Shown here: positions 48,745 through 58,439 of the stretch, piece by piece
Position numbering within the stretch: the stretch's first letter is position 1
How the letters are laid out: every line of letters starts with the position of its first letter
DNA from: Nannochloropsis salina CCMP1776
Lineage: Eukaryota > Sar > Eustigmatophyceae > Eustigmatales > Monodopsidaceae
Length of the DNA stretch: 64,000 bases
Reading direction: 5' to 3'
NCBI GenBank assembly: GCA_004565275.1
Contig: SDOX01000101.1
Coordinates: 51,491 to 115,490, forward strand
The notes under the pieces: generated by a model
What the model was told of the DNA's origin: nothing
The model's database searches: none
What the model saw: the letters and a program-made list of their open reading frames with translations, nothing else
Position numbers and translations under genes: made by a program

Positions 48745-49660
48745 GACGAGCAATTTATAGCAACATCTAGGATAGTGAGGACGGAAAAATTACATCAATT
48801 TTGCCCTCAGAAAACGTCGCAAAAAAAGAATGGTCTCTAGTAATTTGGTGATGCCACGCGCACATTGAGTATCTAGAAGGTTGACCTGATGGTAGTAATA
48901 ATGGATTTGGAAGAAATGGAACACATTCAATACGATTATTGCTGATGGCACGTGTAAGCTGATTGATGAGGTAAGAGACATCTGCGGGCAATGTGGAGAT
49001 GTTTCATGTTGCTTTGGAGCGCACGGACTTGTCTTATGGGCCCCTCCCACCTATCTCTGAGCAGATATTTATCGAGGTCCACTCTCATCATCCAGGGATG
49101 AATTGACATGGTTAGTAAGGCTTTAGTAAATCACGGAGTGACGCGCAAGCACTCTTCACGAAAGCCAGGGACCTGGGCATGTACATCCATCCCTGGCCCT
49201 GAAGAAAAGGCATCTGCATGAACAGGTCTTCCACCTTGGTATAGTCCTTCAGCTACGGCATCGAAGCTCGGCACGAGACACGAAGCACAAGGGCTTAAGT
49301 GCTGTGCTAATCTTAAGCGTGTCCTGTAAGACGTGACATATACGCCTTCCTCTTACACGTAATCGCCTACATACAATCTGGAACGAATGAGTACAAAGGC
49401 ATTTCTTGGGGGCGGGAGCTTGGTCAATCTGGAGCGTAAGATCGGCGGATTTTAATGCAGAGCCTACATTGTAACGATCAGGCCATCAACTTGAGTCTTA
49501 TAAGTCAGAAAAATGTCTTTCATCAGAATAAGATGAAAAACTTTACCGACATGGTAATGATACGATATGACTACAAAAATGTCTTCAAGTAGCGACGAGG
49601 CAGGACATTGTGTCGCTTTGAATTGGGTATGCTGTCTCGTCTTGCCTTGAATAGAAACGG
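48745..49660. other. Intergenic, nothing recognised
   Basis: Short frames only, with no repeat shared with the rest of the window. It presumably includes the 3' end of the aminotransferase transcript. Confidence 0.4.
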
Positions 49661-49682
49661 TAACCCTAACCCTAACCCTAAC
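49661..49682. repeat. Interstitial telomere repeat at a duplication edge
   Basis: Nearly four TAACCC units lie exactly where the partial copy of the methyltransferase gene begins. Unrelated sequence lies on the other side. Confidence 0.92.
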
Positions 49683-49994
49683 AGCACTTTTGTCTTCAAG
49701 AAAGCCAAACAAGCCGGAAAGCGGGCATCTAGCTCGATTTCGCCTTTTGCCTCAGCAATTTTTCTGGCGAACCTCTGATCCTTCTCGTAGGCATTGACTT
49801 CCTGCAGGAGCTCATTTTTTTGCGCTGCGGTCAATCTTTGACAATTTTCTAATTTCAAAATTTGAGCTTGTGATGCTTGTATATCGTCCCTTTCCTGCAG
49901 CTCCATACGATTGAGCACGAAATACGTGCATTTCATAATTATAATGCAGAAGGTAAGTCGATGTACGTGTAGATTGTCCCGTTTTCTGCTTCAT
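49683..49994 (-). pseudogene. Truncated N-terminal copy of the methyltransferase gene
   Basis: About 310 bp match 57173-57480 almost base for base, covering the membrane anchor and the stalk up to FLKTKVL (residues about 22-117 of the intact protein). The sequence then stops at the telomere repeat, before methyltransferase motif I. A frame still runs on into the repeat, where TAACCC units read as LGLGLG. It has no catalytic domain, so it is a dead fragment. Confidence 0.85.
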
Positions 49995-50199
49995 CGAGAA
50001 TAATTGAGGTTAAACTCATCCAGAGATACAACCATAGTTGGAGCTTGTTGACGATATATACTTGTAGTTAGATCTGTGATCAGTAAAATAGCCAAGATAA
50101 TGAGAGATTCGTCGACTAGATTCTTGTTTGCATGACACCTTCCGCAAGACCGCCAGAAAACAGGGAATTATACCCTAGGATGCGTTGCACCATGAAACT

Positions 50200-50560
50200 C
50201 TATCTTCTCTCATCCTGGTCGAGTTCCACTTAAAGCACATATTGGAAAACCTTTGTCACGTACTAAGACCACCTCCGTCGTTTCTGTGGCATTTGTATCG
50301 TTTAGGTTACAATACTTTCACAATGATGGTACGAGGTGTGAGTCGAACTCAAGTAACGGCCTACCCGTCGTCGTCCTTCTCCCTAAGAGACAGGAATATA
50401 GGCACATTCACATTTTCGACATGTCCAAGCCATAGCGTATTGATGGTTATAATACCGTTCCCGCTTCTTTTTAGTGGCACAACTTGTCATCTAATAATAT
50501 ATTTACATGATATGCTTATTTTCAAACCTATGGTAATCGAGCAAGGCAGCCGTAAAGAAA
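50200..50560. repeat. Diverged upstream part of segmental duplication 3
   Basis: This aligns with 57760-58130 over shared strings such as GGCATTTGTATCGTTT/GGTATTTGTATCGTTT, CAAGTAACGGCCTAC and ATATGCTTAT-TCAAA. With 49683-49994 it shows that the copied block included the upstream region of the methyltransferase gene. The upstream part has diverged much more than the coding part. Confidence 0.65.
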
Positions 50561-50689
50561 AATAAAAGTAGCGGTAGACAATAAAGCACTTTTCAAAATA
50601 TATCCCCCAGATAGCGGCATGAGATCTGAATACGGTACTTCTGGGATGATGGTATTAAGTGGCCCAACATTTCTTTGACAAAGCAAGCA

Positions 50690-50945
50690 TAAGAGAGATG
50701 AGAGGGCAAAAAGTCGCAGAAAATGTTCGGGCTTGCAAAAGTCGAGTCCTCACCTGGACTCCAGGTCAAAATGTCAAGACCGAAAATTGTCTGATTGTGA
50801 GAACGATTAAAATGAACACTTTTCAGGGCGTGCAAGGGCCACAGAAGGCTCCTTGTGTTCCCTAAGGCTATATAACAAAGGAAAGAGTGCCTGGACCCAA
50901 TGCCTGGACTAATGCCAAGGGAGCGAGAGAGCTCATGCAACCATC
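50690..50945 (-). repeat. Inverted partner of the repeat at 54405-54640
   Basis: Its reverse complement aligns with 54405-54640 along about 240 bp (shared GCATGAGCTCTCTCGCTCCC, GTGGCCCTTGCACG/TTGGCCCTTGCACG). The sequence to 51687 beyond it shows no other gene. Confidence 0.65.
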
Positions 50946-51451
50946 ACTGGCACGTGTTTAAAACGACTTATTGGAGAAGAGAGAAATATTGATGCTCCTC
51001 GGTGGAAACAAAGCGAGATAGCTATGCGTGGCATAACGAGGCACCGATAGCCAACCCTGTGTGAAAAGGCGTTAGTTGAACCTCACGGCGGGGGAATCCA
51101 GTGAAGGCGCGGTATACCTTGACAAGTATATTTTGTGTCCCTCTTATTCCTTGTGGGAACCGGAATTGTATGGCTTATTACCATACTCTGAGCGGGTGGG
51201 CTTTAGAGAGTGGGATTATTGCCCAAGTCCTTTAACACCTCGTGTGTTTACTGGCTTTCGCATGCGTGCTACGTGATTAATGAAGCAATCGCGATATAGA
51301 GGCAATCTGCACAATTCTTGTTGTATTGTCTCTGAACTCGTCGATGGTTTCACAATGGAAGGCACAACACTTTCCCGGGATCGTCCCTCGACTTCTGATG
51401 AGCTCGCTGCTAACTTGCACTGAGGGCGTTCCGACCGTTTTAACAACAGTC

Positions 51452-51529
51452 GCCGAAGTCATTCGCAGACGGGCGCAGCGCCGTTATGCAGCCGAAGTCA
51501 TTCGCAGACGGGCGCAGCGCCGCTATGCA
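51452..51529. repeat. 39-bp tandem repeat, two units
   Basis: Two units of 39 bp (51452-51490 and 51491-51529) starting GCCGAAGTCATTCGCAGACG, with one difference. They lie upstream of the epimerase-DUF616 gene. Confidence 0.85.
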
Positions 51530-51687
51530 GAACTTTATGGGCAAGTACATCGGAACCAAAATGAGGCAGACTGCGAATGGTCTTTTTGAAATCTTGAAAG
51601 AACCTTTCTTTCGGGCGTACATCATTGCCTACATGTTATTCTTACATTTCCTTCGCTCCACAACGTGGATCACCCGCACAGAATGCG

Positions 51688-53760
51688 ATGCAGCACCTGC
51701 TTTCCAAGCAATTAGCCAAATTGACATCAACTCGATTATATCGAGTAATCTCGGCTCTGAGTATCACCATTGCTATTCTCGTAATGCAAAAGCCATTTCT
51801 GAATTCCCGAAACTCGCATCTATGGACATTCAATCAACAGCAAAACGTTCCGGCAATCCCGCTTGTAAACGAGAACTCGACGGTACTTATCACAGGCGTT
51901 GCAGGATTTATTGGTTTCTCCGTGGCAAAGTTCCTTGCTGAGCACACCAAAGCAAAGGTTGTGGGGATGGATAACTTCAATGATTACTATGATGTCGCAC
52001 TTAAATACAAGAGAGCAGACTTGCTGAGTCACTGGAACACGGTCCAGGTCTTAGATGGCGATTTATGTGACGCTCCCTTCTTGCGGAGTATTCTTGAAGA
52101 TCACCATGTGACTCATGTACTTCATCTAGCTGCGCAAGCAGGGGTACGGTACTCATTGGAGCAGCCTCTAAGCTATGTCCGAAACAACATTCAATGTTTT
52201 GTAACGCTTCTAGAAGAGCTTCGTCGATTAAAAGGAAGCTCTAACGATAGTGTGCTTCCTCGCTTTGTCTACGCGTCCTCTTCGAGTGTATATGGCGGGA
52301 ATGTGGAAATACCTTTCAAAGAGACAGATCAGGTGGACAATCCCTCTAGTGTTTACGGCTTCTCAAAGCGAGCGAATGAGCTCTTAGCTCTTGTGTATTT
52401 CAAGGTCTTCGGCATTCCATCTGTTGGGCTCAGATTCTTCACTGTGTATGGACCTTGGGGGAGACCTGATATGGCACCCTACAAGTTTACTGCTAGCATT
52501 CCCAAAGGGGAGAATATTACAGTTTACAACCAAGGGGACATGGCTCGAGATTTTACTTACATTGACGACATAGTTTCAGGAATATATGCCTCCTTAAGCT
52601 ACCTTCCGAGTTCTTCGGAAGTTATCAACTTGGGGAAAAGTAAGCCAGAGCAGGTTCTGGATTTGGTAAAAATCATTGAGAAGGAGGTTGGTCGGACGGC
52701 ACGGCTAAGCTATGAGGATTCTGCAGTTGATTTACACGCGACCTATGCTTCAACGAGCAAGGCGAAAGAGCTCCTCTCTTATGCTCCTCAAGTAAGCATG
52801 GATGAAGGGATCAAAAGATTTGTCGAATGGTACTTCCTGTATACAGGTGAACGTGCATTGTGTGCTAGCGAGTGCTCGGAGATGAGCCGTTGCATACCAT
52901 CGCCATTCGATGATATGTTGACTCAATCCGTGGAAGCGACACACGGTTGCCAAACTGTAATTTACACTGCATTTTTCGGACCGACTAGATCGGGTCTACA
53001 GGACCCTCCTGCAGAGCTCGCCTGCAATGACGAGCGATGCTGCGCCGTTGCCTTCACCAATATTGAGATCCCGATGTCAGCGTCCCGCTATAAATGGAAG
53101 ATAATTATGTGGAGCGGAGAAAATTTCCATTTTTGGGATAATCGGCGACTATCACGAGTCATGAAGCTAAGCCCCGCTCGCTTTTTTTCATCATCTGTAG
53201 AGCACGCCATATATATTGATACGAAGCTGACACTGAAAGCAGATTATAATTATCTTGTTGGGATGCTGAGTGACAACGAAAATCGTACTGCAAGCCTTGT
53301 AGCAGTACGGCACCCAGCCAGAAACGGCCCTTTTGAGGAAAAAGAAGCCATTACAGGTCATAAGAAAACTCGATCGAGCGTCACTTACACGCTAAGAACA
53401 TTAGATCATCAGGTGAATGGATATCTTGATCTTCAAAACACTCAAAATATCTCAATGGTAAACATGATCGAAGGAGCACTCTTGGTTCATAAATTAAAAA
53501 ACAAATCAGGTCGCAAATTTCGCTGTGCGTGGTCGAAAGAATATTATGGAGGCTGTGATAGAGATCAGATCTCATTCACGGCGGTTCTTGCGAAAGAAGC
53601 CCATGATGCTGGGTCAAATCTTGATCCCGATCAGGAGTGGTGCAAAGTGAGTAGCGACCCAGACTCGTACGTACGAATTTTACCTAGAATATTGCACTGG
53701 TCGAAAGGGTCCTTGGCTGTCGCGAGTGAGAAGGACGCATATGATAGGAAGCTTGCGTAA
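51688..53760 (+). CDS. UDP-glucuronate 4-epimerase-like domain fused to DUF616 domain
   Basis: An intronless frame of 690 residues from the first ATG (the frame is open a further 21 codons upstream without another ATG). Residues 17-33 are a signal anchor. Residues 66-385 form an extended short-chain dehydrogenase: G70-V-A-G73-F-I-G76 binds NAD, D95 follows the second strand, Y223-x-x-x-K227 is catalytic, and VGMDNFNDYYD and RFFTVYGPWGRPDMA are typical of UDP-GlcA 4-epimerases that make UDP-galacturonate. Residues about 420-680 match DUF616 (MUCI70/TOD1 type): YTAFFG, AFTNIEIP, the KLSP-x-R-F block, YIDTKLTL and DQISF. DUF616 proteins of plants act in pectin/mucilage synthesis and resemble glycosyltransferases. 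The fusion would place UDP-GalA production beside a putative user of it in the Golgi lumen. The domain calls are strong; coupled function is inference. Confidence 0.87.
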   Translation: MQHLLSKQLAKLTSTRLYRVISALSITIAILVMQKPFLNSRNSHLWTFNQQQNVPAIPLVNENSTVLITGVAGFIGFSVAKFLAEHTKAKVVGMDNFNDYYDVALKYKRADLLSHWNTVQVLDGDLCDAPFLRSILEDHHVTHVLHLAAQAGVRYSLEQPLSYVRNNIQCFVTLLEELRRLKGSSNDSVLPRFVYASSSSVYGGNVEIPFKETDQVDNPSSVYGFSKRANELLALVYFKVFGIPSVGLRFFTVYGPWGRPDMAPYKFTASIPKGENITVYNQGDMARDFTYIDDIVSGIYASLSYLPSSSEVINLGKSKPEQVLDLVKIIEKEVGRTARLSYEDSAVDLHATYASTSKAKELLSYAPQVSMDEGIKRFVEWYFLYTGERALCASECSEMSRCIPSPFDDMLTQSVEATHGCQTVIYTAFFGPTRSGLQDPPAELACNDERCCAVAFTNIEIPMSASRYKWKIIMWSGENFHFWDNRRLSRVMKLSPARFFSSSVEHAIYIDTKLTLKADYNYLVGMLSDNENRTASLVAVRHPARNGPFEEKEAITGHKKTRSSVTYTLRTLDHQVNGYLDLQNTQNISMVNMIEGALLVHKLKNKSGRKFRCAWSKEYYGGCDRDQISFTAVLAKEAHDAGSNLDPDQEWCKVSSDPDSYVRILPRILHWSKGSLAVASEKDAYDRKLA

Positions 53761-53898
53761 GCGTAGTAAAATGCGTATCTCGTTTGCTATGTACAAGTTA
53801 TCATTATTCAACCATGCAAAAGTCAACTAGCGCCAAAGCTTTCTGGAAGTCACGAAGCGCGATGGCATTCTATTGGGGGTGGCTGCAGTGCAGGACAA

Positions 53899-54207
53899 GG
53901 GGCTGTAACGATACAGTTGTGAGGGATACTTATAACAAATTGACAGAGGGGAAGTGCGAAGGCTTCTAGGGGTGGCGCAGTACAGCGCCAGGGGCTGTAA
54001 CGATACATATCGGAGAAATGGTAAGAAATGGATAGACTTGGGAGGACCGAAAGGGGCTGTAACGATACAGTTGTGAGGGATACTTAAAACAAATTGACAG
54101 AGGGGAAATGCGAAGGCTTCTAGGGGTGGCTGCAGTGCAACGCCAGGGGCTGTAACGATACATATCGGAGAAATGGTAAGAAATGGAAAGACTTGGAAGG
54201 ACCGAAA
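53899..54207. repeat. 154-bp tandem repeat, two units
   Basis: Units 53899-54052 and 54053-54207 are about 95% alike and each holds two copies of GGGGCTGTAACGATACA. They lie downstream of the epimerase-DUF616 gene. No coding capacity. Confidence 0.88.
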
Positions 54208-54234
54208 GGTTTTATAGGGTCAGGCTTAGGTTTA

Positions 54235-54400
54235 TGGGTGAAAAAGTGATCAAGTGGAAAAACTGTGTCTCGCTCACAACGATTAGAATGCATGTGCCTA
54301 CACAATAGTTAAATAGCAAACATAATTGCAAAGTCAAGCTCGAAGATTTTTTTCCCCAAAAAGAAAAATAAGGCGCGTAGGCGCTCAGATCAGTACCTTC
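54235..54400 (-). repeat. Dispersed repeat R1, inverted copy
   Basis: The reverse complement of the R1 copy at 26538-26720, diverged but alignable from GATCTGAGCGCC to TTGATCACTTTTTC. Confidence 0.6.
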
Positions 54401-54404
54401 CAGT

Positions 54405-54640
54405 AACAGTTGCATGAGCTCTCTCGCTCCCTGGGCTTTAGCCCAGGCACTCTATCCTTTGTCATATACCCTTACCGCACGCACAACACACGCCAGAAGC
54501 CTACTTTGGCCCTTGCACGTGCTAAAACGCTCATTTATATCGATCTCAAAGTCGGACAAATTTTGGTCTCGATGTTCTCACCTTGAGTCGAGGTCGCGGA
54601 CATTCCCTGAGTGCGACCATTCCCTGCTGAAGAGAGAGAG
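54405..54640 (+). repeat. Copy of the repeat at 50690-50945, opposite orientation
   Basis: It aligns with the reverse complement of 50690-50945. Together with the R1 piece next to it, this suggests a composite older mobile repeat. From 54641 to 54817 nothing is recognised. Confidence 0.62.
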
Positions 54641-54817
54641 AGAGAAAAAAACTTGAGAGATCCTTCTCCGACCATTTCTATGGACTTTTTGGCGACTCTG
54701 GCATGTCATGTCCGGCGTATAAAGGTAGTCGGTAGGTTAGTTACTAAGGAAGAAAGGGCTTCTGTCGGATTCTGCAAGCTTCCTTTTGGCGTTTGCGAAT
54801 CGGAAAGAAAACAGCTT

Positions 54818-55680
54818 GACCGATAAGCCCGCAAATAGAGACGAAGATTGAGACGACTCGGGAGGACCCAAAGGTTTCATCTCCATGCCGTGTTCGTACT
54901 AGACATCTAGTTCTTATAGAGTATTTGCAGCTTAAACACCGAAAAGAAATCGTACTACGCTCTGCGAATAGTCTCAAAAATGAAGGATGACATTGATTGA
55001 TTCCCTTTCAGTGTGCATCGCTTTCTCCTTTCACAAGATCTACATTGTCTCTCCCTCCACACCCCGAAGCTCCTCTTCCATAATCTTGACGCGCCTCAGG
55101 ACCCGAAACGCCAAGACTCTCTTCTGCTGATGGCTGCAGTAGAGAGCAAGCAGCTGGAGCGATACAGGTAGGAAAAAGAAGATGAACCAAACGGGAAAAG
55201 AGGGGGATACAGAGACTGTTATATAGAAAATATAGATATGGCTTGGTCATCATGCCGTTTTCACCAGACATTGAGACCTTCCTCGACGGAATAGCAAGAG
55301 GGAGAGGACGAGAGCAGCGAGGTTGGAAAAAGCACCAGAAATGAAGGTAGCTACATACCTTATCCCGTTTGACTCGCTCGACGAGCGTGCTGACGTATTG
55401 GTCAATGGTGATCTCCTCCCGTTGCACTCGCAGCACCTACAAAGAGAAGGGAGGGAAAAGAAGTGTTATGAGCCTGTGGAGACACAGTTTCACAGCTTCC
55501 TACAGCCCTGAGCTCCCTTGATTCCTTCTTCCCATGGTCCATCCGCCTCGCTTGCTTTCCTTTCCCCTTGTTCAGCGAACTACGGCGTCTAATTCTCTCT
55601 CTCTCGAAGGCAATCGAGCGGACGCTTGTTATTCTCCATCTTTCTCCCCTTACTTCCTCCCTCAGTCGTTCTGCTCCTGG
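54818..55680. repeat. Segmental duplication 2, left copy
   Basis: In direct orientation this matches 60705-61615 almost base for base up to about 55450, then more loosely to 55680. The right copy has about 60 extra bases in an intron, and a few more near 61180-61200. Confidence 0.9.
55040..55436 (-). pseudogene. Copy of the last two exons of the CC2D1-like gene
   Basis: Exons 55436-55359 and 55126-55040 (stop TAG at 55040-55042) repeat the final two exons of the gene at 60927-63881, with the same splice sites. No preceding exon lies to the right in this copy: sequence beyond 55680 is unrelated. It is therefore a 3' fragment without a start. Confidence 0.82.
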
Positions 55681-55687
55681 CATGTGC

Positions 55688-56549
55688 ATGTAAATAGCAA
55701 ACATGAATCGGAAATCAAGAATTTAGGGAGACCTTCCTATCAGAGAGCAGAAAATAAAGGCGCTCAGGCGCTTACAGCCGTACCTCAGAGTGACTCACAC
55801 CCATAAAGAGAAGAATCTTTCGAAGAAAAACATTCTTGACTTCGCGAAGAAGCCATACTTAAAGTGGACGAATTTTTTTTTCTGACTAGAGAGAATATTT
55901 TTCCTTTTCTTGGAGAACACCAAACATTTCTTCGTCAACTGAAAGGTTGTCTTCATGAAGAGAAGATGTTTTCTTCTTTTAAGGAAAGCTCATGATTCTT
56001 CGTCTCCTAGACAGCCACCCAAGAAAAGTTTTTCTTGGGAAGAAAAGATTTTTTTTTCTTTCTCTAAAGGAAAAACAGCTATCGCTTTCAAGAAAACGTT
56101 TGTTTATTCGGAAGGAAGACAAACTGAAAAAGTTGCCACCCTCTGATAACAATATGAACTAACTGTTGTGCGGCAACAAAATAGCTCATGTTCACGAGAG
56201 GACGGGACGGGTGGGCAATGAGCGCCCTGGGAGCGAAGTCGGTGGATGTGCATGGGGTCACTATGAGAAACATTTAAATATTGGACGGTGTGGAACGTGG
56301 GTATGCATATAGGGTTTACAAGAAGGGCATCAGCTATTCTCTTGCTGCTAAACAATTGGTTTTTATTGTTGCTAGAAAGTTGAATTCCTTTTCTGGGGAC
56401 ACCTTTTCTTTGCCTTCCTTGCAAATGAGCAGGGGTTCTTTTGAGAAATAATTGTCTTTTTTCCAGGGAAGCTTTTTTACCTTAGCAAGGTGTCAGCCCC
56501 TACCTTTAGTAAGATAACAGCAAGTGTTGTATTATTTGAATTTGCTCAA
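55688..56549. other. R1 repeat piece, then TTCTT-rich sequence
   Basis: 55688-55785 is an inverted partial copy of repeat R1 (shared AAATAGCAAACAT and AAAATAAAGGCGCTCAGGCGC). 55800-56130 and 56440-56480 are rich in GAAGAAA/TTTCTTC. No gene is recognisable. Confidence 0.5.
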
Positions 56550-57518
56550 TTATTTAATAACCCCTTTGATGCTGCGTTCGACAAACATGACATTCGGATT
56601 TTTTACTCGACGGAACAAAAAATGCGTGTATTTGGGTGCTCCATTCATGATACACTTTGCGTCCTTGTTCCTGGTACTCTTCCCGTCGATTTCACCTTTT
56701 GAGCCGCAGTCTGTATCAGTATCAAAGCTAAAATGCTCTAGCTGAAAGCCATGATCCGCCATACCGCCAACAAGAACATGGTGAGGAACTACATTCTCGA
56801 AAAACTGATCTGCATCCAGCAACTGTGTTTCTGGAGAAGGAACATGGAAGTAGACGGCAGTTTCTGGATGCGAGTATCGCTCAATTGTGCTGAAGAGGCA
56901 ATCATATCTCTCGGGTTGAACGTGCTCGACGACATCAAGGAGCGTAATGACATCAAATTTGAAGTCGATCTCATCAAATTCCGTGATGTCTGAATTATAG
57001 AACTCCATCCTGTCTCCAAAAATTTCCTTTGCAGCTTTCACCCATCCTCCGACGAGCTCAACACCGACCATTCGTCCCCTCCCACCATCCGTATCAAGCA
57101 CTTCACCAATAACCCGCAACAAAGCACCTGCAGCAGATCCAAGATCTAACACTGACTGTCCTGATGTCAGCACTTTTGTCTTCAAGAAAGCCAAACAAGC
57201 CGGAAAGCGGGCATCTAGCTCGATTTCGCCTTTTGCCTCAGCAATTTTTCTGGCGAATCTCTGATCCTTCTCGTAGGCATTGACTTCCTGGAGGAGCTCA
57301 TTTTTTTGCGCTGCGGTCAATCTTTGACAATTTTCTAATTTCAAAATTTGAGCTTGTGATGCTTGTATATCGTCCCTTTCCTGCAGCTCCACACGATTGA
57401 GCACGAAATACGTGCATATCATAATTATAATGCAGAAGGTAAGTCGATGTACGTGTAGATTGTCCCGGTGCCGGCATCGAGCATTGTTTAGTTTTAGCCC
57501 ACCGGCACACACGGCCAT
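56550..57518 (-). CDS. Membrane-anchored class I SAM-dependent methyltransferase
   Basis: An intronless frame of 322 residues. Residues 26-41 (LTFCIIIMICTYFVLN) form an N-terminal anchor, and 42-118 a charged, probably coiled-coil stalk. Motif I is SVLDLGSAAGALL (122-134), motif II the acidic strand MVGVEL (150-155), motif III around NSD at 175-177, and FDVITLLDVVEHVQPE (188-203) is motif IV with the post-IV helix. VEH and later HVPSP resemble UbiG/Coq3 and sugar O-methyltransferases. With type II topology and glycan-modifying neighbours, methylation of a polysaccharide is plausible, but small-molecule substrates are possible. Its N-terminal third and upstream region are duplicated near 49.7-50.6 kb. 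Confidence 0.82.
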   Translation of the reverse strand: MAVCAGGLKLNNARCRHRDNLHVHRLTFCIIIMICTYFVLNRVELQERDDIQASQAQILKLENCQRLTAAQKNELLQEVNAYEKDQRFARKIAEAKGEIELDARFPACLAFLKTKVLTSGQSVLDLGSAAGALLRVIGEVLDTDGGRGRMVGVELVGGWVKAAKEIFGDRMEFYNSDITEFDEIDFKFDVITLLDVVEHVQPERYDCLFSTIERYSHPETAVYFHVPSPETQLLDADQFFENVVPHHVLVGGMADHGFQLEHFSFDTDTDCGSKGEIDGKSTRNKDAKCIMNGAPKYTHFLFRRVKNPNVMFVERSIKGVIK

Positions 57519-58439
57519 GTTTGAAGCTTGTTGACGGATGGGATACTCTTCTTTATATAGCTGTGATCAATGAGATATCATTGAAATACACATGCTTAGC
57601 TTAAATGATCACAGATGCTTCGAGTAGCTTTTGGCGTGTAATTTATCTTTACAAAGATCGCCAGAGTGTAATGGAATACGATAGGGTGCATAGCACTTTA
57701 GTACTTTTCCTTCTCCCATCAAAATTCCACTCGTTTAGCACACAGTGGAGAGCTTATATCATTTACTATTTTTACACCACCTTTGATTCTTTGTCTGGTA
57801 TTTGTATCGTTTGAGATTCGTTACTTGCACGATGATGTACGTGGTGTGAATCCAACACAAGTAACGGCCTACTAGTAACGGCCTACCCGTTGAAATGCAC
57901 GCAGCAATTTCGTCGTCCTTCACCCAATATGACCAATATAAGCACATTCACGTTTCTAACGTGTCCGAACCATTATTGTTTTGCTATCACATTCAAAATT
58001 GTCACTCGTTCCTACAGCTGCTCTTCAAGCGGATCGTCATCTAAGAATACCAAGTTTAGCTTTACACGATATGCTTATCATCAAAGCTTGTGGTAATCGA
58101 GCGACGAGTCGTTGCCAAGGACGGCCGTAAAGATCGAAAAAGATGCGAATCTACCTGCCGGAAGTATAACGTCTTACTCTACCAAGATAAAAATCTGTCA
58201 ATATCAAAATTCATCGCATGTTTGATTGCCATACACAAACGTAAACTTCTTCCACAAGCAGTGTTCAGGCTTCGAATGGTTGGATAAGAGATTTATCACA
58301 TGAAACTCAGCTATTTTGCAGACAAGCTGCATTATAGACGATACCAGGTCGGTGCACTAGGGAAATACTCTTTCGAATTGATGATCCTCTACACATATCT
58401 CGGCGAGAACAGTATCCGAACTTCCTCACAATTGATAGG
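57519..58439. other. Upstream flank of the methyltransferase, part of segmental duplication 3
   Basis: 57760-58130 aligns loosely with 50200-50560. A 15-bp string (AGTAACGGCCTACTAGTAACGGCCTACC) is doubled at about 57860-57890. No gene is visible. Confidence 0.55.

Noticed and set aside
31504-49682. A true chromosome end within the window
   Set aside because: Telomere-type runs are only two to four units long, occur in both orientations and have genes on both sides.
9326-57518. Intronless AT-richer genes as an integrated giant-virus segment
   Set aside because: No capsid, polymerase, packaging or other viral core gene is seen, and the proteins have eukaryotic Golgi-type anchors. Later acquisition by other routes remains open.
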